Shown here one piece after another: positions 15,829-25,956 of a stretch of 64,000 nt of DNA (position 1 is the stretch's first letter; each line of letters starts with the position of its first letter). The stretch is taken from assembly GCF_018403185.1 (NCBI RefSeq), contig NZ_BOSE01000002.1:1-64000 (forward strand). The letters are read 5' to 3'. The translations under genes were made by a program, and so were the position numbers. Below the pieces are notes generated by a model that saw only the letters and a program-made list of their open reading frames with translations, made no database searches and was not told the DNA's origin. The stretch comes from Paenibacillus montaniterrae. Its GTDB lineage: Bacteria > Bacillota > Bacilli > Paenibacillales > Paenibacillaceae.

Positions 15829-16446
15829 TTATTCTACAACAAAAGAGATCGAGTTGCTAAATTGATAGGAAGGCTTTCCGTCGGCTCCATCATGTGCTGC
15901 ATGCTCGACAAAGCTTGCATGCGCAGCAATCGTATATTGCCCCTCTGGAAACTGTTCATCCATTAATTCCTTCACAAAGGCAATATAATCCTCGCCATCC
16001 TGCTCAGAATAGCCTCCGGTAAAGCTGTACTCATACTTTACCGGCTCATCCTTTTTTAAGGTCGTTACAATGTACGGCTCATTCATAGACCCTGGAATGG
16101 ACATATCTCTCGTATGCTCCTCGATCGAGAAGCCAACAGGATACATGGAATGGCCGATTTCAATTTGCTCATGCTCGCCTGTATAGGTCAGCTCCGCATA
16201 TACTTTAATCGTCTCGTCTACTGCATAATGCGTTTTGCTCGTATACAGCGCCAGCTCAAAATCCCCTTCTGTCACCTTCGTGCTCAGCACCAGTTCCTCT
16301 TCCTTCAACGCTGATGTTGGACTAGGCTCTGGCTCTTGATTGCCCGCTCCGGCTTGATGTTGTGGTGTAGGCGTACCCTTTAATTCACCTTCTCCGCAGG
16401 CTGACAGCAGCAGCAATGACAAAAGCAATACAGCTATTTTCTTCAA
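15829..16446 (-). CDS. Small lipoprotein of unknown function
   Basis: A 205-residue lipoprotein. A hydrophobic leader ends in LLLSAC, with Cys17 as the lipid-attachment site. A Thr/Pro/Glu-rich spacer follows, then a beta-sandwich-like domain (about 55-200) that resembles the BsuPI/Ig-type fold in pattern only. The start is TTG at 16446, preceded by a G6 ribosome binding site. The longer in-frame ORF would run through the end of the GH43 gene and has no leader at its front. It lies downstream of the GH43 gene on the same strand, 49 nt after its stop. Confidence 0.75.
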   Translation of the reverse strand: MKKIAVLLLSLLLLSACGEGELKGTPTPQHQAGAGNQEPEPSPTSALKEEELVLSTKVTEGDFELALYTSKTHYAVDETIKVYAELTYTGEHEQIEIGHSMYPVGFSIEEHTRDMSIPGSMNEPYIVTTLKKDEPVKYEYSFTGGYSEQDGEDYIAFVKELMDEQFPEGQYTIAAHASFVEHAAHDGADGKPSYQFSNSISFVVE

Positions 16447-16495
16447 GAAAATCCCCCCTTGTGTAAGCTCTATCCTAATAGACGGGGGGTTTATG

Positions 16496-17356
16496 CTATA
16501 GGTTGCTGATTCGAATAAACTTCGCTCGCTCATGCGGTGTTTGATTCGGACCATGCAGCGCCAGCATGCTTTGACCGTCAAATGTTTTGAAGATCATGCC
16601 GTGACCGCCGTCCTCGCGATAAATCGGCTCCGGCTGGTGAATCCATGGTCCATCCACCTTGCCTGTGGCGGAAATGGCAAGCCCTTGCGCATACCTCTGA
16701 TCAATAAAGCTGGCCCATAGCAGGCAGAGCTCGCCCGCTTCATTTTTGAACATAAATGAGCCGTCTGTCACATAGTTTTGCTCGAAGGGAAACCGCTCAT
16801 GTTGAAAGGAGGTCGGCCAAGGCGCTTGCGAGGCGCGGAACAGCAGCTTTGGTGGCGATACGGCCTGCTTCAAATCCTTGCTCAGCTGCACAATACAAAC
16901 CTCGCCATCTCCAACCTGCTGCCACTCATGGCAAAATACCATCCACGGCGTCCCCTCTTCATCCACATAGAGCGAGCCGTCCAAGCAGCACCATTCCTCA
17001 GGTGTGACGACTCCATCGCTGTACAGCGCAAATGGTCCGTACAAGGAGTCGCTTCTTAGAACCGCGGTGCCCAGCAAATCATTTTCACGTCTGCGAAATG
17101 TGGCGAACATATAGAAGGCGCCGCCGTATTCATACACCTCAGGAGCCCAAAAGTTTTTGTCTGCGAAGAAGCCCTCGTAATTTTGAAATACGCGATAAGG
17201 CCCCTCCCACTCCTGCAAATCGTCGCTGACATACATTTCGAAGCCGTTGCCTTCCTGCCATATATTTTTGTCGGTCGAGCCGTACATATAGTATTTTCCT
17301 TCATCTGGACGCGGCACGATAAACGGATCACGAATTTGAATTTGCGAAAGCTTCAT
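16496..17356 (-). CDS. Glycoside hydrolase family 43, cytosolic
   Basis: A 286-residue five-bladed propeller enzyme of the GH43 type. Base aspartate D10 sits in the N-terminal IRDPFIV, with WAPEV in blade 2, LDGSLYVD as the pKa modulator region and a glutamate in FCHEWQQ as likely acid. GH43 members are arabinofuranosidases, arabinanases, xylosidases or galactosidases; specificity cannot be read here. No signal peptide, so it acts on imported oligosaccharides. It is fifth in an operon with permeases, binding protein and a six-hairpin glycosidase. The start has AAAGGAAGG. Confidence 0.85.
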   Translation of the reverse strand: MKLSQIQIRDPFIVPRPDEGKYYMYGSTDKNIWQEGNGFEMYVSDDLQEWEGPYRVFQNYEGFFADKNFWAPEVYEYGGAFYMFATFRRRENDLLGTAVLRSDSLYGPFALYSDGVVTPEEWCCLDGSLYVDEEGTPWMVFCHEWQQVGDGEVCIVQLSKDLKQAVSPPKLLFRASQAPWPTSFQHERFPFEQNYVTDGSFMFKNEAGELCLLWASFIDQRYAQGLAISATGKVDGPWIHQPEPIYREDGGHGMIFKTFDGQSMLALHGPNQTPHERAKFIRISNL

Positions 17357-17418
17357 ATCAACCTTCCTTTCCAGCGGATTAGCAGCTTAGCAGAATAATA
17401 GATTAGCAAATTCGCGGG

Positions 17419-19071
17419 TTAATAGCTTGGCGCTACTACGCCCGGCTGATGCACGCACTGCCACCTGCCCTCGATAAGCTGCCACTGCTCATTGCCATTG
17501 ATGGCAAGCTGGTACATCTGCTGCCCCACCATCACCTCTCCGGCAACCGGGCCGTACTGCATGCCGATCAAGCTGACAAGCTCGCCTTGCTCATTCAGCA
17601 CAGCCCGCAAGCCTGACGGGAAGGCGGCATAGAGCATATCATCCTGCCAAATCTCACAGCGCTCGCTTCCGTTGACGAATTCATAGCATTTGCCGTTTAC
17701 AGTGCGACGATAGACCAGAGCTCCTGTAATTTTCTCGCCATGATCAGCATCGTACGGCAGCACTCCCGTAAACCAGATCGTCTGCTCCTTAGTCGGCAAT
17801 ATTCCCGACAGGCGCTCAATAAAATCCAATACGCATAAAATAGCGGGTGAGTAAGCTTCAGTGAAGCCCTCCTGTCCCGTCCACGGGCTAAGCGTTTGCG
17901 AAAACCTGCTCATTCTTGTCATTGCAGATACAATCGGCTGAATCGTCCACAGCTGCTCCACATAGCGCTGATGATGCTCAAAGGCATGGGCCGCGCGAAT
18001 GATTGCCAAAAAGTTGGTTGGTCCAGCCCAGCTATTGTAGCTCGTATGCGGATCAAAGCGCGGATCATCTAGCGCAATCGAAGGAAACGGGTATTTGGCG
18101 AAAAATTTGCGCGTATTCAGCAAGTATTTGCCTAGCATTCTGGCAAACATCTCATCGTCAGCCACCTCGCAAGCCAGCACCCGCAGCAGCACATCCGACT
18201 GAACCCGTACAAATTGCCCCTGACGATCTACATCATAGAAGAAATCATCGACCGGATCATAGCAATATTGGAACAAAGCCTGTCGTGTCTGCTCTGCCTT
18301 CAGCCGCCACTTTGCTGCTTGCTCCTGCTTGCCCAGCTCTTGCGCGATCTCTGCCAAATATTTGCGCTGACAATAGACGTTAGCCGTCAAGTCAGGCGCG
18401 AGAAACGGCAAAATCGGCGAATGCGGATTGCATTGCGTGGCATCGTTCTGATGCGGCGTATCTGCCACATGCCAAAAGCGCGGCGACAAATCATGCCCGG
18501 TGTCAAAAGCGCTGAACGCTTCAATACAGCCTGTTTTCCGCGTATTGCGATAGGTCATCAGCCAATCGTCATACTTGACCATTGCGTCATACATCGTGAC
18601 AAGAAAATGCTTGGGCTTGCCATTCAATTGATAATGATGCCAAACAGAGCGGGCCAGCGGCGTTACGAGCTGGATTTGACGAAAGCTGGCTCCGTCAACT
18701 GTAATTTTGTACGGCAGCATGCCATCCTCGCGCTGATTTCTCGCAAATTCAAGATACGTTTCCTCGGCAACCTCGGGCAAAAAGCGGGCCAGCAGCTCAT
18801 TATTGATTGTTCCTGTACTCTCCAGCCAGCAGCCATAGTAAATGCCGCCTTCATGCAAAATCGGCTTATCCGTCAGCGTTGGCTTAATGCAATCGAGCAG
18901 CCTTGCAACCGCCTGCTCATACACCTTGCTCAGTGCATCCGTCTCGGCAGTAAAAAAAGCATTGCCTGTCTGTTTCCACTGTGCCAACAGCGGCTGGTCC
19001 TTGCTCACATTTCCTGGCGAAATACGCTTCGTTATATCGATGCGGCGTAGCTGCTCGCGCAATTGCTGCAT
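17419..19071 (-). CDS. Six-hairpin ((alpha/alpha)6-barrel) glycosidase, GH63/GH37-like
   Basis: A 550-residue cytosolic protein with alternating helix pairs of a six-hairpin glycosidase: REDGMLPYKI, ECCxxx-type acidic stretches, then WAGPTNFLAI (compare WRGP.W of GH63/MGH enzymes) and an acidic WTGQEGFTEAYSP near the end of the barrel. A short beta domain closes the protein. Substrate unknown. The operon with a sugar importer and GH43 points to a plant oligosaccharide. The start at 19071 is preceded by AAGGAGG; the longer ORF would overlap the binding-protein gene. Confidence 0.7.
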   Translation of the reverse strand: MQQLREQLRRIDITKRISPGNVSKDQPLLAQWKQTGNAFFTAETDALSKVYEQAVARLLDCIKPTLTDKPILHEGGIYYGCWLESTGTINNELLARFLPEVAEETYLEFARNQREDGMLPYKITVDGASFRQIQLVTPLARSVWHHYQLNGKPKHFLVTMYDAMVKYDDWLMTYRNTRKTGCIEAFSAFDTGHDLSPRFWHVADTPHQNDATQCNPHSPILPFLAPDLTANVYCQRKYLAEIAQELGKQEQAAKWRLKAEQTRQALFQYCYDPVDDFFYDVDRQGQFVRVQSDVLLRVLACEVADDEMFARMLGKYLLNTRKFFAKYPFPSIALDDPRFDPHTSYNSWAGPTNFLAIIRAAHAFEHHQRYVEQLWTIQPIVSAMTRMSRFSQTLSPWTGQEGFTEAYSPAILCVLDFIERLSGILPTKEQTIWFTGVLPYDADHGEKITGALVYRRTVNGKCYEFVNGSERCEIWQDDMLYAAFPSGLRAVLNEQGELVSLIGMQYGPVAGEVMVGQQMYQLAINGNEQWQLIEGRWQCVHQPGVVAPSY

Positions 19072-19099
19072 GCTGTTTCCTCCTTGTAAAAGATAGTCG

Positions 19100-20455
19100 C
19101 TACTGAGCGACATTGTTGGCGATAATCTCCTGCGCATTGGCATAGAAGCTGGCCACCGCTTCTTCTACTGTTTTGCGGCCAAAGCCGATTTCCTGAATCG
19201 TTGTTTTTGCCATTTTCTCAAACTCTGCATTGCCAGGCAGGTTGTAGCTGATTGCGAACGGCTCTGTTTTCGTCGCTTCAGAAACGCGAGAGGTATAATC
19301 ATAAATGATTTTCTCGACATCACTCGCTTCGGCCTGCAGCACATCACGGTTTGCTGCTGTAACAGGCACGCCGCGGTTGTTTCCTAAAATGCGCGCTGCC
19401 TCCGGATCATTAATAAAGAAGGAAATAAACAACGCTACCTCTTCAGGGTGCTCCGTTTTCGCATAGCCGGACAAGCCTTGCGACGATTCGAACACTACGC
19501 CAGTTCCTTTCGGGCCGCGCGGCAGCTGCACCATAGTCAGCTCATCTGTTGTCAGGCTTTGCAGTGACGTCAACTGATTTGATGGCAATAGCGTCATCGC
19601 AACCTGGCTCGTAATCATCAGGTTTTTGGAAATATCTTCATTCGGATTGGAAACGGCTGCTTCAGGCGTGACAACTCCGCCTTTTTCAGCCAGCTCAGCC
19701 CAGTAGCTGAACCACTGCATTGCCATATCCTGATCAAATCCGATCGTTTGCTCATCCATGTTGTAAAGCTGCTGACCATGCTGCTTGAAGTAAATATCCA
19801 GGCCATCATAGGTGAAATCATACGTACCGTACACGCCATCGCCCAGCTTGTCGCTAATTTCGGTTGCGATCGCTGCATATTCCTCCCATGTCCAGCCGTC
19901 CTGCGGAATTTCCATATTTGCTTTTTCAAACATCGTTTTGTTAATGACGATGCCGCGCGCATTTGCACCCGCTGAAATGTGCAGCAGCTGGTCATTCACT
20001 GTGCCGTATTGAATCATCGATTCATCCATATCGGAAAGATCAAGCTGATTGCCAACATATTCATCCAAAGGCAGCAGCACGCCTTTTATCGCATAATCTA
20101 CTACATTGCCGCCAAGGAAGAAAATATCCGGCGCTGTGCCTGAGGCTAGCTGCGTATTGATTTTATCCCAGTAGCCAGAGGACGGAGCGAATTCGCCAAT
20201 AATATCAATATGAGGGTATTTTGCTTCAAACAGCTCAACCACTTGATTCGTAATATCGGCACGCTCCTGATCGCCCCACCACATCATGCGCAGCTCTACC
20301 TCAGCAGGAGTATCTGACCCATTAGAATTTGAGTTGGCATTGCTCGTTCCTGTTCCTTGCGAGTTTGGTGCTGTATTCGCATTTCCACCGGATGAACACG
20401 CGCTCACTAGCGCAAGACTTAATACGATGCATACAAGTAAACTCCATTTTTTCAT
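19100..20455 (-). CDS. Sugar ABC transporter substrate-binding lipoprotein
   Basis: A 451-residue family-1 (MalE-like) extracellular binding protein. The leader ends in LVSAC with Cys20 lipidated, then a Ser/Asn-rich linker and the two-lobe fold from about residue 50 (MMWWGDQERADITNQVVELFEAKYP). It captures an oligosaccharide for the two permeases encoded just upstream. No ATPase gene is nearby, so a shared MsmX-type ATPase encoded elsewhere would energise it. ATG has AGGGGAG. Confidence 0.9.
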   Translation of the reverse strand: MKKWSLLVCIVLSLALVSACSSGGNANTAPNSQGTGTSNANSNSNGSDTPAEVELRMMWWGDQERADITNQVVELFEAKYPHIDIIGEFAPSSGYWDKINTQLASGTAPDIFFLGGNVVDYAIKGVLLPLDEYVGNQLDLSDMDESMIQYGTVNDQLLHISAGANARGIVINKTMFEKANMEIPQDGWTWEEYAAIATEISDKLGDGVYGTYDFTYDGLDIYFKQHGQQLYNMDEQTIGFDQDMAMQWFSYWAELAEKGGVVTPEAAVSNPNEDISKNLMITSQVAMTLLPSNQLTSLQSLTTDELTMVQLPRGPKGTGVVFESSQGLSGYAKTEHPEEVALFISFFINDPEAARILGNNRGVPVTAANRDVLQAEASDVEKIIYDYTSRVSEATKTEPFAISYNLPGNAEFEKMAKTTIQEIGFGRKTVEEAVASFYANAQEIIANNVAQ

Positions 20456-20572
20456 GCATAGCTCCCCTTTATTCGAATATTGTCTGTTGCCTGTATTCAG
20501 AATAACGCTTTCATTTTACAGTTTGAATTCTATAATTTCGGGTCATGTCATATTATTTTTTTGGGATTCAGC

Positions 20573-21400
20573 TTATTTGAAGCCGGTAGTTGCAATTCCT
20601 TCCAGGAAGTATTTCTGGAAAAACAGGAAGATCAACGAGATTGGAATAAGCGACAGTGCTGACATTGCCAGCAGCGCTCCCCAGTCTGATGAGCCCGACG
20701 GGTCAAATAAGGCGCGCACACCAAGCTGAACGGTAAATAGATCAATTTTGCTAATATAGATCATTTGGCTAAAGAAATCATCCCATGACCAAATAAATGT
20801 AAAGATCGCCGTTGAGATGAGCGCCGGCACTAATAGCGGCAGCATTATTCGCATATAAATCCCTTTCTGATTGCAGCCATCAATCGTCGCGCTTTCATCA
20901 AGCTCGCGCGGCACACCGCGAATAAACTGAACCATCAGCAAAATAAAGAAGGAGTCTGTCGCAAGCCACTTAGGCACGATAAGCGGGTAATACGTATTGA
21001 GCCAATCAAGCTCGCTGAAAATAATATATTGCGGAATGAGCGTCACATGATATGGCAGCATAATCGTAACAATCATCAAAGCAAACCACAGCTTGCTAAG
21101 CTTGAACTTCAATCTGGCGAAAGCAAAAGCCGCCAGAGAGCACGTAACAATATTGCCAAGCACGCACATGATCGAGATGAACGCGGAGTTCAAGAAAAAG
21201 CGACCAAAGGATTGCCCTTGAAATCCCGCCCAGCCCTTTATATAATTGTCAAGCGTCCACTGCTTGGGCCACAGCCCCGGCTCGCTGAAAATGAGTTGAT
21301 TCGGCTTGAACGAGCTGCTTATGAGCCACAGGACGGGATACAGCATCAGGATGCCGAGCGCTATAATAAACAGATGACGAAACAGATTTGTCTTCACCAT
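20573..21400 (-). CDS. Sugar ABC transporter permease (MalG-like)
   Basis: A 275-residue inner-membrane permease with six helices and the EAA loop (ESATIDGCNQKGIYMRIMLP) that contacts the ATPase. The start at 21400 follows AAGGAGGG and lies one base after the stop of the other permease gene, so the two are coupled. It is the second permease of the importer. Confidence 0.9.
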   Translation of the reverse strand: MVKTNLFRHLFIIALGILMLYPVLWLISSSFKPNQLIFSEPGLWPKQWTLDNYIKGWAGFQGQSFGRFFLNSAFISIMCVLGNIVTCSLAAFAFARLKFKLSKLWFALMIVTIMLPYHVTLIPQYIIFSELDWLNTYYPLIVPKWLATDSFFILLMVQFIRGVPRELDESATIDGCNQKGIYMRIMLPLLVPALISTAIFTFIWSWDDFFSQMIYISKIDLFTVQLGVRALFDPSGSSDWGALLAMSALSLIPISLIFLFFQKYFLEGIATTGFK

Positions 21401-21401
21401 A

Positions 21402-22319
21402 TTATTTCCCTCCTTGGTCGTCGCTGTAGAACACCCAATATTTTTGCGTTGTAAATACAATCGCAGTTAAAAAGCCGATGACGAGCAGCATAATCCAGGC
21501 AAGCGCAGAAGCATAACCCATATCAAAGAATGAGAAGCCCTTCAAATAGAGATACAGTGTATAAAACATCGTTGCATCCAGTGGACCGCCTCGGCCATCC
21601 CCGATTACAAACGCTGGCGTAAAGGCCTGGAAGGAATTGATTATGCCCATTACCAGATTGAAAAACAGCACTGGCGTTAACAAAGGAAAGGTAATAGAAA
21701 AGAACTGGCGTATTTTCCCTGCTCCATCAATCGAGGAGGCTTCATACAGCTCGGTCGGAACCTGCTTTAGCCCTGCGAGGAAAATGACCATTGCTGATCC
21801 GAATTGCCATACCGTCAGCATAATAATGGTGTGAATAATATAATCCGGATGAGAAATCCAGGACGGTCCTTTAATGCCAAACCAGCTCAGAAAATCGTTG
21901 ACGACACCATTTCCATCAAAAATTTGGCGCCAAACGATCGCAATCGCGATGCTGCCTCCCAGCAGTGAAGGCAAATAGTAAACCGTACGATAGATGCCAA
22001 GCCCGCGCAGTCCTTTATTCAAAATCATTGCCACGATTAGCGCGAAAGCAAGCTTTAACGGCACCGAGAAAAATACATATTTGAATGTTAACAACAAAGA
22101 ATTGCGGAATGTTTCATCCTCCGAGAAAATTTTGCTATAGTTGCCTAGTCCAATCCATGTCGGAGCATTAAGCAAATTGTACTTGGTAAACGAGAAATAA
22201 AGCGAAGCTATCATCGGACCTACCGTCAAGCAGAAGAAGCCGATCAGCCATGGTGTTAAAAACAGATATGCGGTGCGATTTTGCTCGCGTGCCAAGCTGT
22301 TGCTGCTTTTCTTTATCAT
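21402..22319 (-). CDS. Sugar ABC transporter permease (MalF-like)
   Basis: A 305-residue permease with an N-terminal cytosolic tail, six membrane helices and the EAA motif (YEASSIDGAGKIRQFFSITF). ATG at 22319 has TAGGAGGG; the ORF upstream of it has no such signal. It heads the transport operon, 110 bp after the YesN-type regulator gene. Confidence 0.9.
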   Translation of the reverse strand: MIKKSSNSLAREQNRTAYLFLTPWLIGFFCLTVGPMIASLYFSFTKYNLLNAPTWIGLGNYSKIFSEDETFRNSLLLTFKYVFFSVPLKLAFALIVAMILNKGLRGLGIYRTVYYLPSLLGGSIAIAIVWRQIFDGNGVVNDFLSWFGIKGPSWISHPDYIIHTIIMLTVWQFGSAMVIFLAGLKQVPTELYEASSIDGAGKIRQFFSITFPLLTPVLFFNLVMGIINSFQAFTPAFVIGDGRGGPLDATMFYTLYLYLKGFSFFDMGYASALAWIMLLVIGFLTAIVFTTQKYWVFYSDDQGGK

Positions 22320-22428
22320 CCTTGTCCCTCCTAAAATGTTCTGTACTTCCATCTTAAGAGTGAACATGACAAAGCTGAATTCTATTTTTTCGGCGATTGA
22401 CTATTAATTTTTTTAGGTTCACATTGCG

Positions 22429-23982
22429 CTATTGCGTCTTCGATTTTTCATTGCGATATTCAGAGGGCGATATATGAAACATTTTCTTAAAACGAGAGCT
22501 GAAATAGCTCGCATTGGAAAAGCCAGTCAGCTCGGCTATATCGCTTAGCCCGAGCTCCGTCGTTTCCAGCAGATGGCAGGCATGCTTCATCCGTATTTCC
22601 GACAAGTATTGAACAAAGCTTTGCCCAACCTTGCTTTTAAATAGCTCGGAAAAATAGCTGGTATTGTAGTTGAATTTTTCGGCAAGCGAAGGCAGTGTAA
22701 TTTCGTATACGTAGTTTTGTCCGATATACGCGAGTACCTCGTCAAAAATATCCTCGTTGCTTTCCTGACGCATCGACTTGTGGCTTTCCTGCAAATACCG
22801 CTCCACATAAGCGATCGCCTTGTCAACGGTCGTCAGCTTCAGCACCTGCTCCGGATTCAGCCAAATCGAATGGGTATGGACAACGCTTGCCTTTTGCTCC
22901 TGCAGCAATCGCTCAAGCGCAATCAGTACTTCAAAAATACGGCGCACCAGCTCGGTATGGGAAAGCTGCTTCGCTTCGGTAAATGTCGTGCGAATATATT
23001 GCAGCGCGGGATTCAAGTCGTCCTTTTGCAGCAGCCGAATTAGCATCTCATCGTTCAGCCTGCCAATATGTCCATGCAGCGCTGTATGCTGATGTGCCTC
23101 GCTGTTATGCAGGCTCCACTGCAGCAAAGCATCCATATAAGCGTGATGCCATTGCGCGAACCCGCATACTTCACCGCTTATTCCGAGCACCAGCTCGAAG
23201 CCCAGCACCTGCTTGAGCTGCTGCTTAAAGCTTTCAATCATTTGCAGGCGCGTCGAGCTGCCGTCGCGGCATACAAGATGAAGCAAATGCGGATAGCTGC
23301 TATCCTTGCATATGAACAGCTGCTCGGCATGCTGCTGAGCAAGCTCGCGCATAATCAGCTCAAAAGGCAGCTGAAACTGCTCCGTCTCCTGCTTCGCTTC
23401 ATGTGCCTTATCCGCCTGCAGTCCGAAGGTGGCAACTTGAATCGCGGCCTCATCCCACGGCTTCATCTGAATAGGTGCAGCCTTGCTCATAATGATCGGG
23501 GACAGATCGCCCTTCAGCATATGCAGCGCAAAGTTTTCACGAATTTCCTGGAACCAGCGTTCATATTTGCGGCTGGATTCCTGATCAACCAGCCTTTCTT
23601 GCCGCTCATTCATAATCGTCTGCTTTAGCTGCAGCAGTAGCTGCTCCAGCTCATCCGGCATTACAGGCTTCAGTAAATACTCTACTGCACGATGGCGGAT
23701 TGCTGCCTTCGTATACACAAAATCATCATAGCCGGTCAATACGACAGACTTAATGCCGGGATATTGCTGCTGAATTTGTGAAAGCAAGGCAATGCCGTCC
23801 ATGACCGGCATATTCATATCGGTAATGACAACATCAATCGGCTGTTCCGTCAGCTTCTCCAACGCATCCTCGCCATGAACAGCTTCTGCTGCAATGTTAA
23901 AGCCAAGCTGCTGCCAATCCACCTTCAAGTGCAAGCCTTTGCGAATTTCCAATTCATCATCAACAATTAACACATTAATCAT
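22429..23982 (-). CDS. YesN-type response regulator with AraC output domain
   Basis: A 517-residue regulator. The receiver (1-120) has D55 as phospho-acceptor (VVITDMNMPVMDG) and a conserved lysine in LLKPV. A central helical segment (130-400) follows, then a two-HTH AraC domain (about 410-510; YNTSYFSELFKSKVG and LTGFSNASYFSSRFKK). It is the partner of the YesM-type kinase, whose gene overlaps it by eight bases. It probably activates the downstream importer/glycosidase operon. GGAGG precedes ATG. Confidence 0.92.
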   Translation of the reverse strand: MINVLIVDDELEIRKGLHLKVDWQQLGFNIAAEAVHGEDALEKLTEQPIDVVITDMNMPVMDGIALLSQIQQQYPGIKSVVLTGYDDFVYTKAAIRHRAVEYLLKPVMPDELEQLLLQLKQTIMNERQERLVDQESSRKYERWFQEIRENFALHMLKGDLSPIIMSKAAPIQMKPWDEAAIQVATFGLQADKAHEAKQETEQFQLPFELIMRELAQQHAEQLFICKDSSYPHLLHLVCRDGSSTRLQMIESFKQQLKQVLGFELVLGISGEVCGFAQWHHAYMDALLQWSLHNSEAHQHTALHGHIGRLNDEMLIRLLQKDDLNPALQYIRTTFTEAKQLSHTELVRRIFEVLIALERLLQEQKASVVHTHSIWLNPEQVLKLTTVDKAIAYVERYLQESHKSMRQESNEDIFDEVLAYIGQNYVYEITLPSLAEKFNYNTSYFSELFKSKVGQSFVQYLSEIRMKHACHLLETTELGLSDIAELTGFSNASYFSSRFKKMFHISPSEYRNEKSKTQ

Positions 23983-25774
23983 GCTGTATGTCCTCCTTTA
24001 TCGGTACAAGCAAGCTAACCTCGGCCCCGCCAAAGCGGCTCGTCTCCAGCTTGAATTGAAATTGCTCTTCATATACGGCATAGCAGCGCAAAAGCACATT
24101 TTGCAGGCCGATATGCTGCTCATTGCTTTCAAACTGCTTTAGGCTTGATTGCTTCTCGACTTGATGGATAAGCTGGTATTTCTCATCGGCCGTAAAGCCC
24201 GGGCCATTATCGCTGATCACAATTTCAATTTGCTGCTCATGGCGAATCAGCTTAATTTCGATTTTAATAAAATCATGATGCTGCGAGCTGAACTTTACGG
24301 CATTTTCAATAATCGGCTGCATAATTAGCTTGAGCACCAGCAGCTCATCCAGCTCACCAATTGTTACAAGCTCAATTTGCGAGCGATTCTGATAGCGCAC
24401 GCGAATAATATCCAAATAATGCTTAATAAAACGCAGCTCATCCCGCAAGTATACAAGGTGATCGCTCGTCTGCAGCGAATAGCGCATCATTTGTCCCAGC
24501 GACAAAATCATCCTTGACGTTTCCTGACCGCGGTTTTGCAGCGCCAGGCTGCTGATCATTTCTAATGTATTAAATAAGAAATGCGGATTAATTTGCATTA
24601 CTAGCGCTTTGTATTCCGCTTTTTGCTTGAGCAGCGTTAATTGATATTCCTTGGCGATATATTGCTGCAGCTGGGTATTCATACTTTTGAAGCCGTCAAT
24701 TACAAAGGCGATTTCCATCGTATTCGATGTTTCATGCAGCATCCGCCTTTCTGCTTGTACGAAGTCGCCGCGCCGCAAATGGCGCATTGCCGCCACAAGT
24801 GAGCTGAGCGGCTTGGAAATGCTGTGCGAGAATACGAGCGTCACAATAATCGATACGAATAACAGGATGGAAACAATAATGAGTACAGTATCGCGAAACT
24901 TGAATAGCTGGGAATATAAATCCTTTTCGCTTACAATGCCGACCAGCATCCATTTCGTTCTAGGTAGACGCTTATATACGATCATCTCCTTTTCTCCATG
25001 CTCGTTTTTTTGGAACATTCTACCTTCACTGGATGGAATCGTTTTCAATTGCTCGAAATAAGCCAGCTGATGGTCAGCAATTTGCTGTGCTTGTCCGGTC
25101 AGCAGCATCTGCCCGTTGCGATCAATTAAGTAAATTTGCCCCGTTTCTCCCAGATGCAGCCGTTCTAACGGCTCTAAAAAATAGGCCTCGCTCACATTAA
25201 TTTTCAAATAAGAGCTGGCAAGCGCGGGATTGTAGGTATCAAGCGGCATCGTCATGCTGACCATCGGGTTCGGATTACCCTTGGCCATTTCCACTATATC
25301 AGGGCTGGCCGGACTCCAATACCGTTCCTTTTCCCGAATATCGACGTACCACGATTCACCCGTAAACGAGCCGCTGCGGTTAATATAACTTTCGCCACTA
25401 ATCCACAGGTCCGGGTAGCGGTAAATCGTCATGTTGGCAAGCGGCGTATAGCTGTTCGTTACCTGCGTCAAATACTCGCTAAGCTCGATATTCGCCAGCA
25501 TTTTCGCGCCATTGGAGGACTTTTCGTCCAAATGCACGCGGTCCCAGTTGTAGATGACATCGCTGTTATAAACTAAAGAAGCCGAATCATAAACCTGGTT
25601 TTGCAGCATCTCCACATAAGAGGCGTATTCCTGCATCTTTTCAAGAGCAGACTCCTCAATGTAACTGCTAATAATTGTTTTGGAGGAATTAAATAAAAAT
25701 ACAGCCATTATGCTAAATGAAACAACAATAAGGAAAATAAAGGTAACCATCAGCTTAAATTTTAATGAATTCAT
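23975..25774 (-). CDS. YesM-type sensor histidine kinase
   Basis: A 599-residue membrane kinase: helix 1 (about 10-30), an extracellular dCache-like sensor (35-285), helix 2 (about 295-317), HAMP (318-372), a His_kinase domain with H398 (MQINPHFLFNTLEM) and a HATPase (DNGPGF). This family senses plant polysaccharides or sugar-loaded binding proteins. It overlaps the YesN gene by eight bases. A cre-like site lies about 50 bp upstream. Confidence 0.92.
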   Translation of the reverse strand: MNSLKFKLMVTFIFLIVVSFSIMAVFLFNSSKTIISSYIEESALEKMQEYASYVEMLQNQVYDSASLVYNSDVIYNWDRVHLDEKSSNGAKMLANIELSEYLTQVTNSYTPLANMTIYRYPDLWISGESYINRSGSFTGESWYVDIREKERYWSPASPDIVEMAKGNPNPMVSMTMPLDTYNPALASSYLKINVSEAYFLEPLERLHLGETGQIYLIDRNGQMLLTGQAQQIADHQLAYFEQLKTIPSSEGRMFQKNEHGEKEMIVYKRLPRTKWMLVGIVSEKDLYSQLFKFRDTVLIIVSILLFVSIIVTLVFSHSISKPLSSLVAAMRHLRRGDFVQAERRMLHETSNTMEIAFVIDGFKSMNTQLQQYIAKEYQLTLLKQKAEYKALVMQINPHFLFNTLEMISSLALQNRGQETSRMILSLGQMMRYSLQTSDHLVYLRDELRFIKHYLDIIRVRYQNRSQIELVTIGELDELLVLKLIMQPIIENAVKFSSQHHDFIKIEIKLIRHEQQIEIVISDNGPGFTADEKYQLIHQVEKQSSLKQFESNEQHIGLQNVLLRCYAVYEEQFQFKLETSRFGGAEVSLLVPIKEDIQHD

Positions 25775-25826
25775 CTATATGAATCTCCTTACACAAAATA
25801 ATGTGTTTTAATTAAGGTATCATAGA

Positions 25827-25840
25827 GTAAAGCGCTTGCA
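25827..25840. promoter_or_regulatory. Weak cre-like site upstream of the sensor kinase
   Basis: GTAAAGCGCTTGCA has the AANCGNTT core of CcpA sites and matches 11 of 14 consensus positions. It lies in the 182-bp gap upstream of the kinase gene. Glycan-use genes of bacilli are commonly under CcpA, but the match is imperfect. Confidence 0.35.
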
Positions 25841-25903
25841 AACTATAAGTTGCTAAATAAGCCTGCTGCAAGGCAGTAGCGCAACAAGCTCCTCTATATG
25901 CAA

Positions 25904-25946
25904 ATAAGCTCTACGCGTACGATCAAGGATCGTGCGTAGAGCTTAT
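25904..25946. terminator. 19-bp hairpin after the GH106-like gene
   Basis: ATAAGCTCTACGC (25904-25916) pairs perfectly with 25934-25946, and ACGATC/GATCGT extends the stem inward, leaving an AAG loop and one two-base bulge. It starts 11 bp beyond the stop codon of the GH106-like gene. The T tract is short (TTATTTG), so it may protect the 3' end rather than terminate alone. Confidence 0.6.
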
Positions 25947-25956
25947 GTCTACCAGC

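Noticed and set aside
16447..16581. Longer form of the small lipoprotein
   Set aside because: It would hide the lipoprotein leader inside the protein and overlap the GH43 3' end. The TTG start after a G-rich site gives a proper lipobox.
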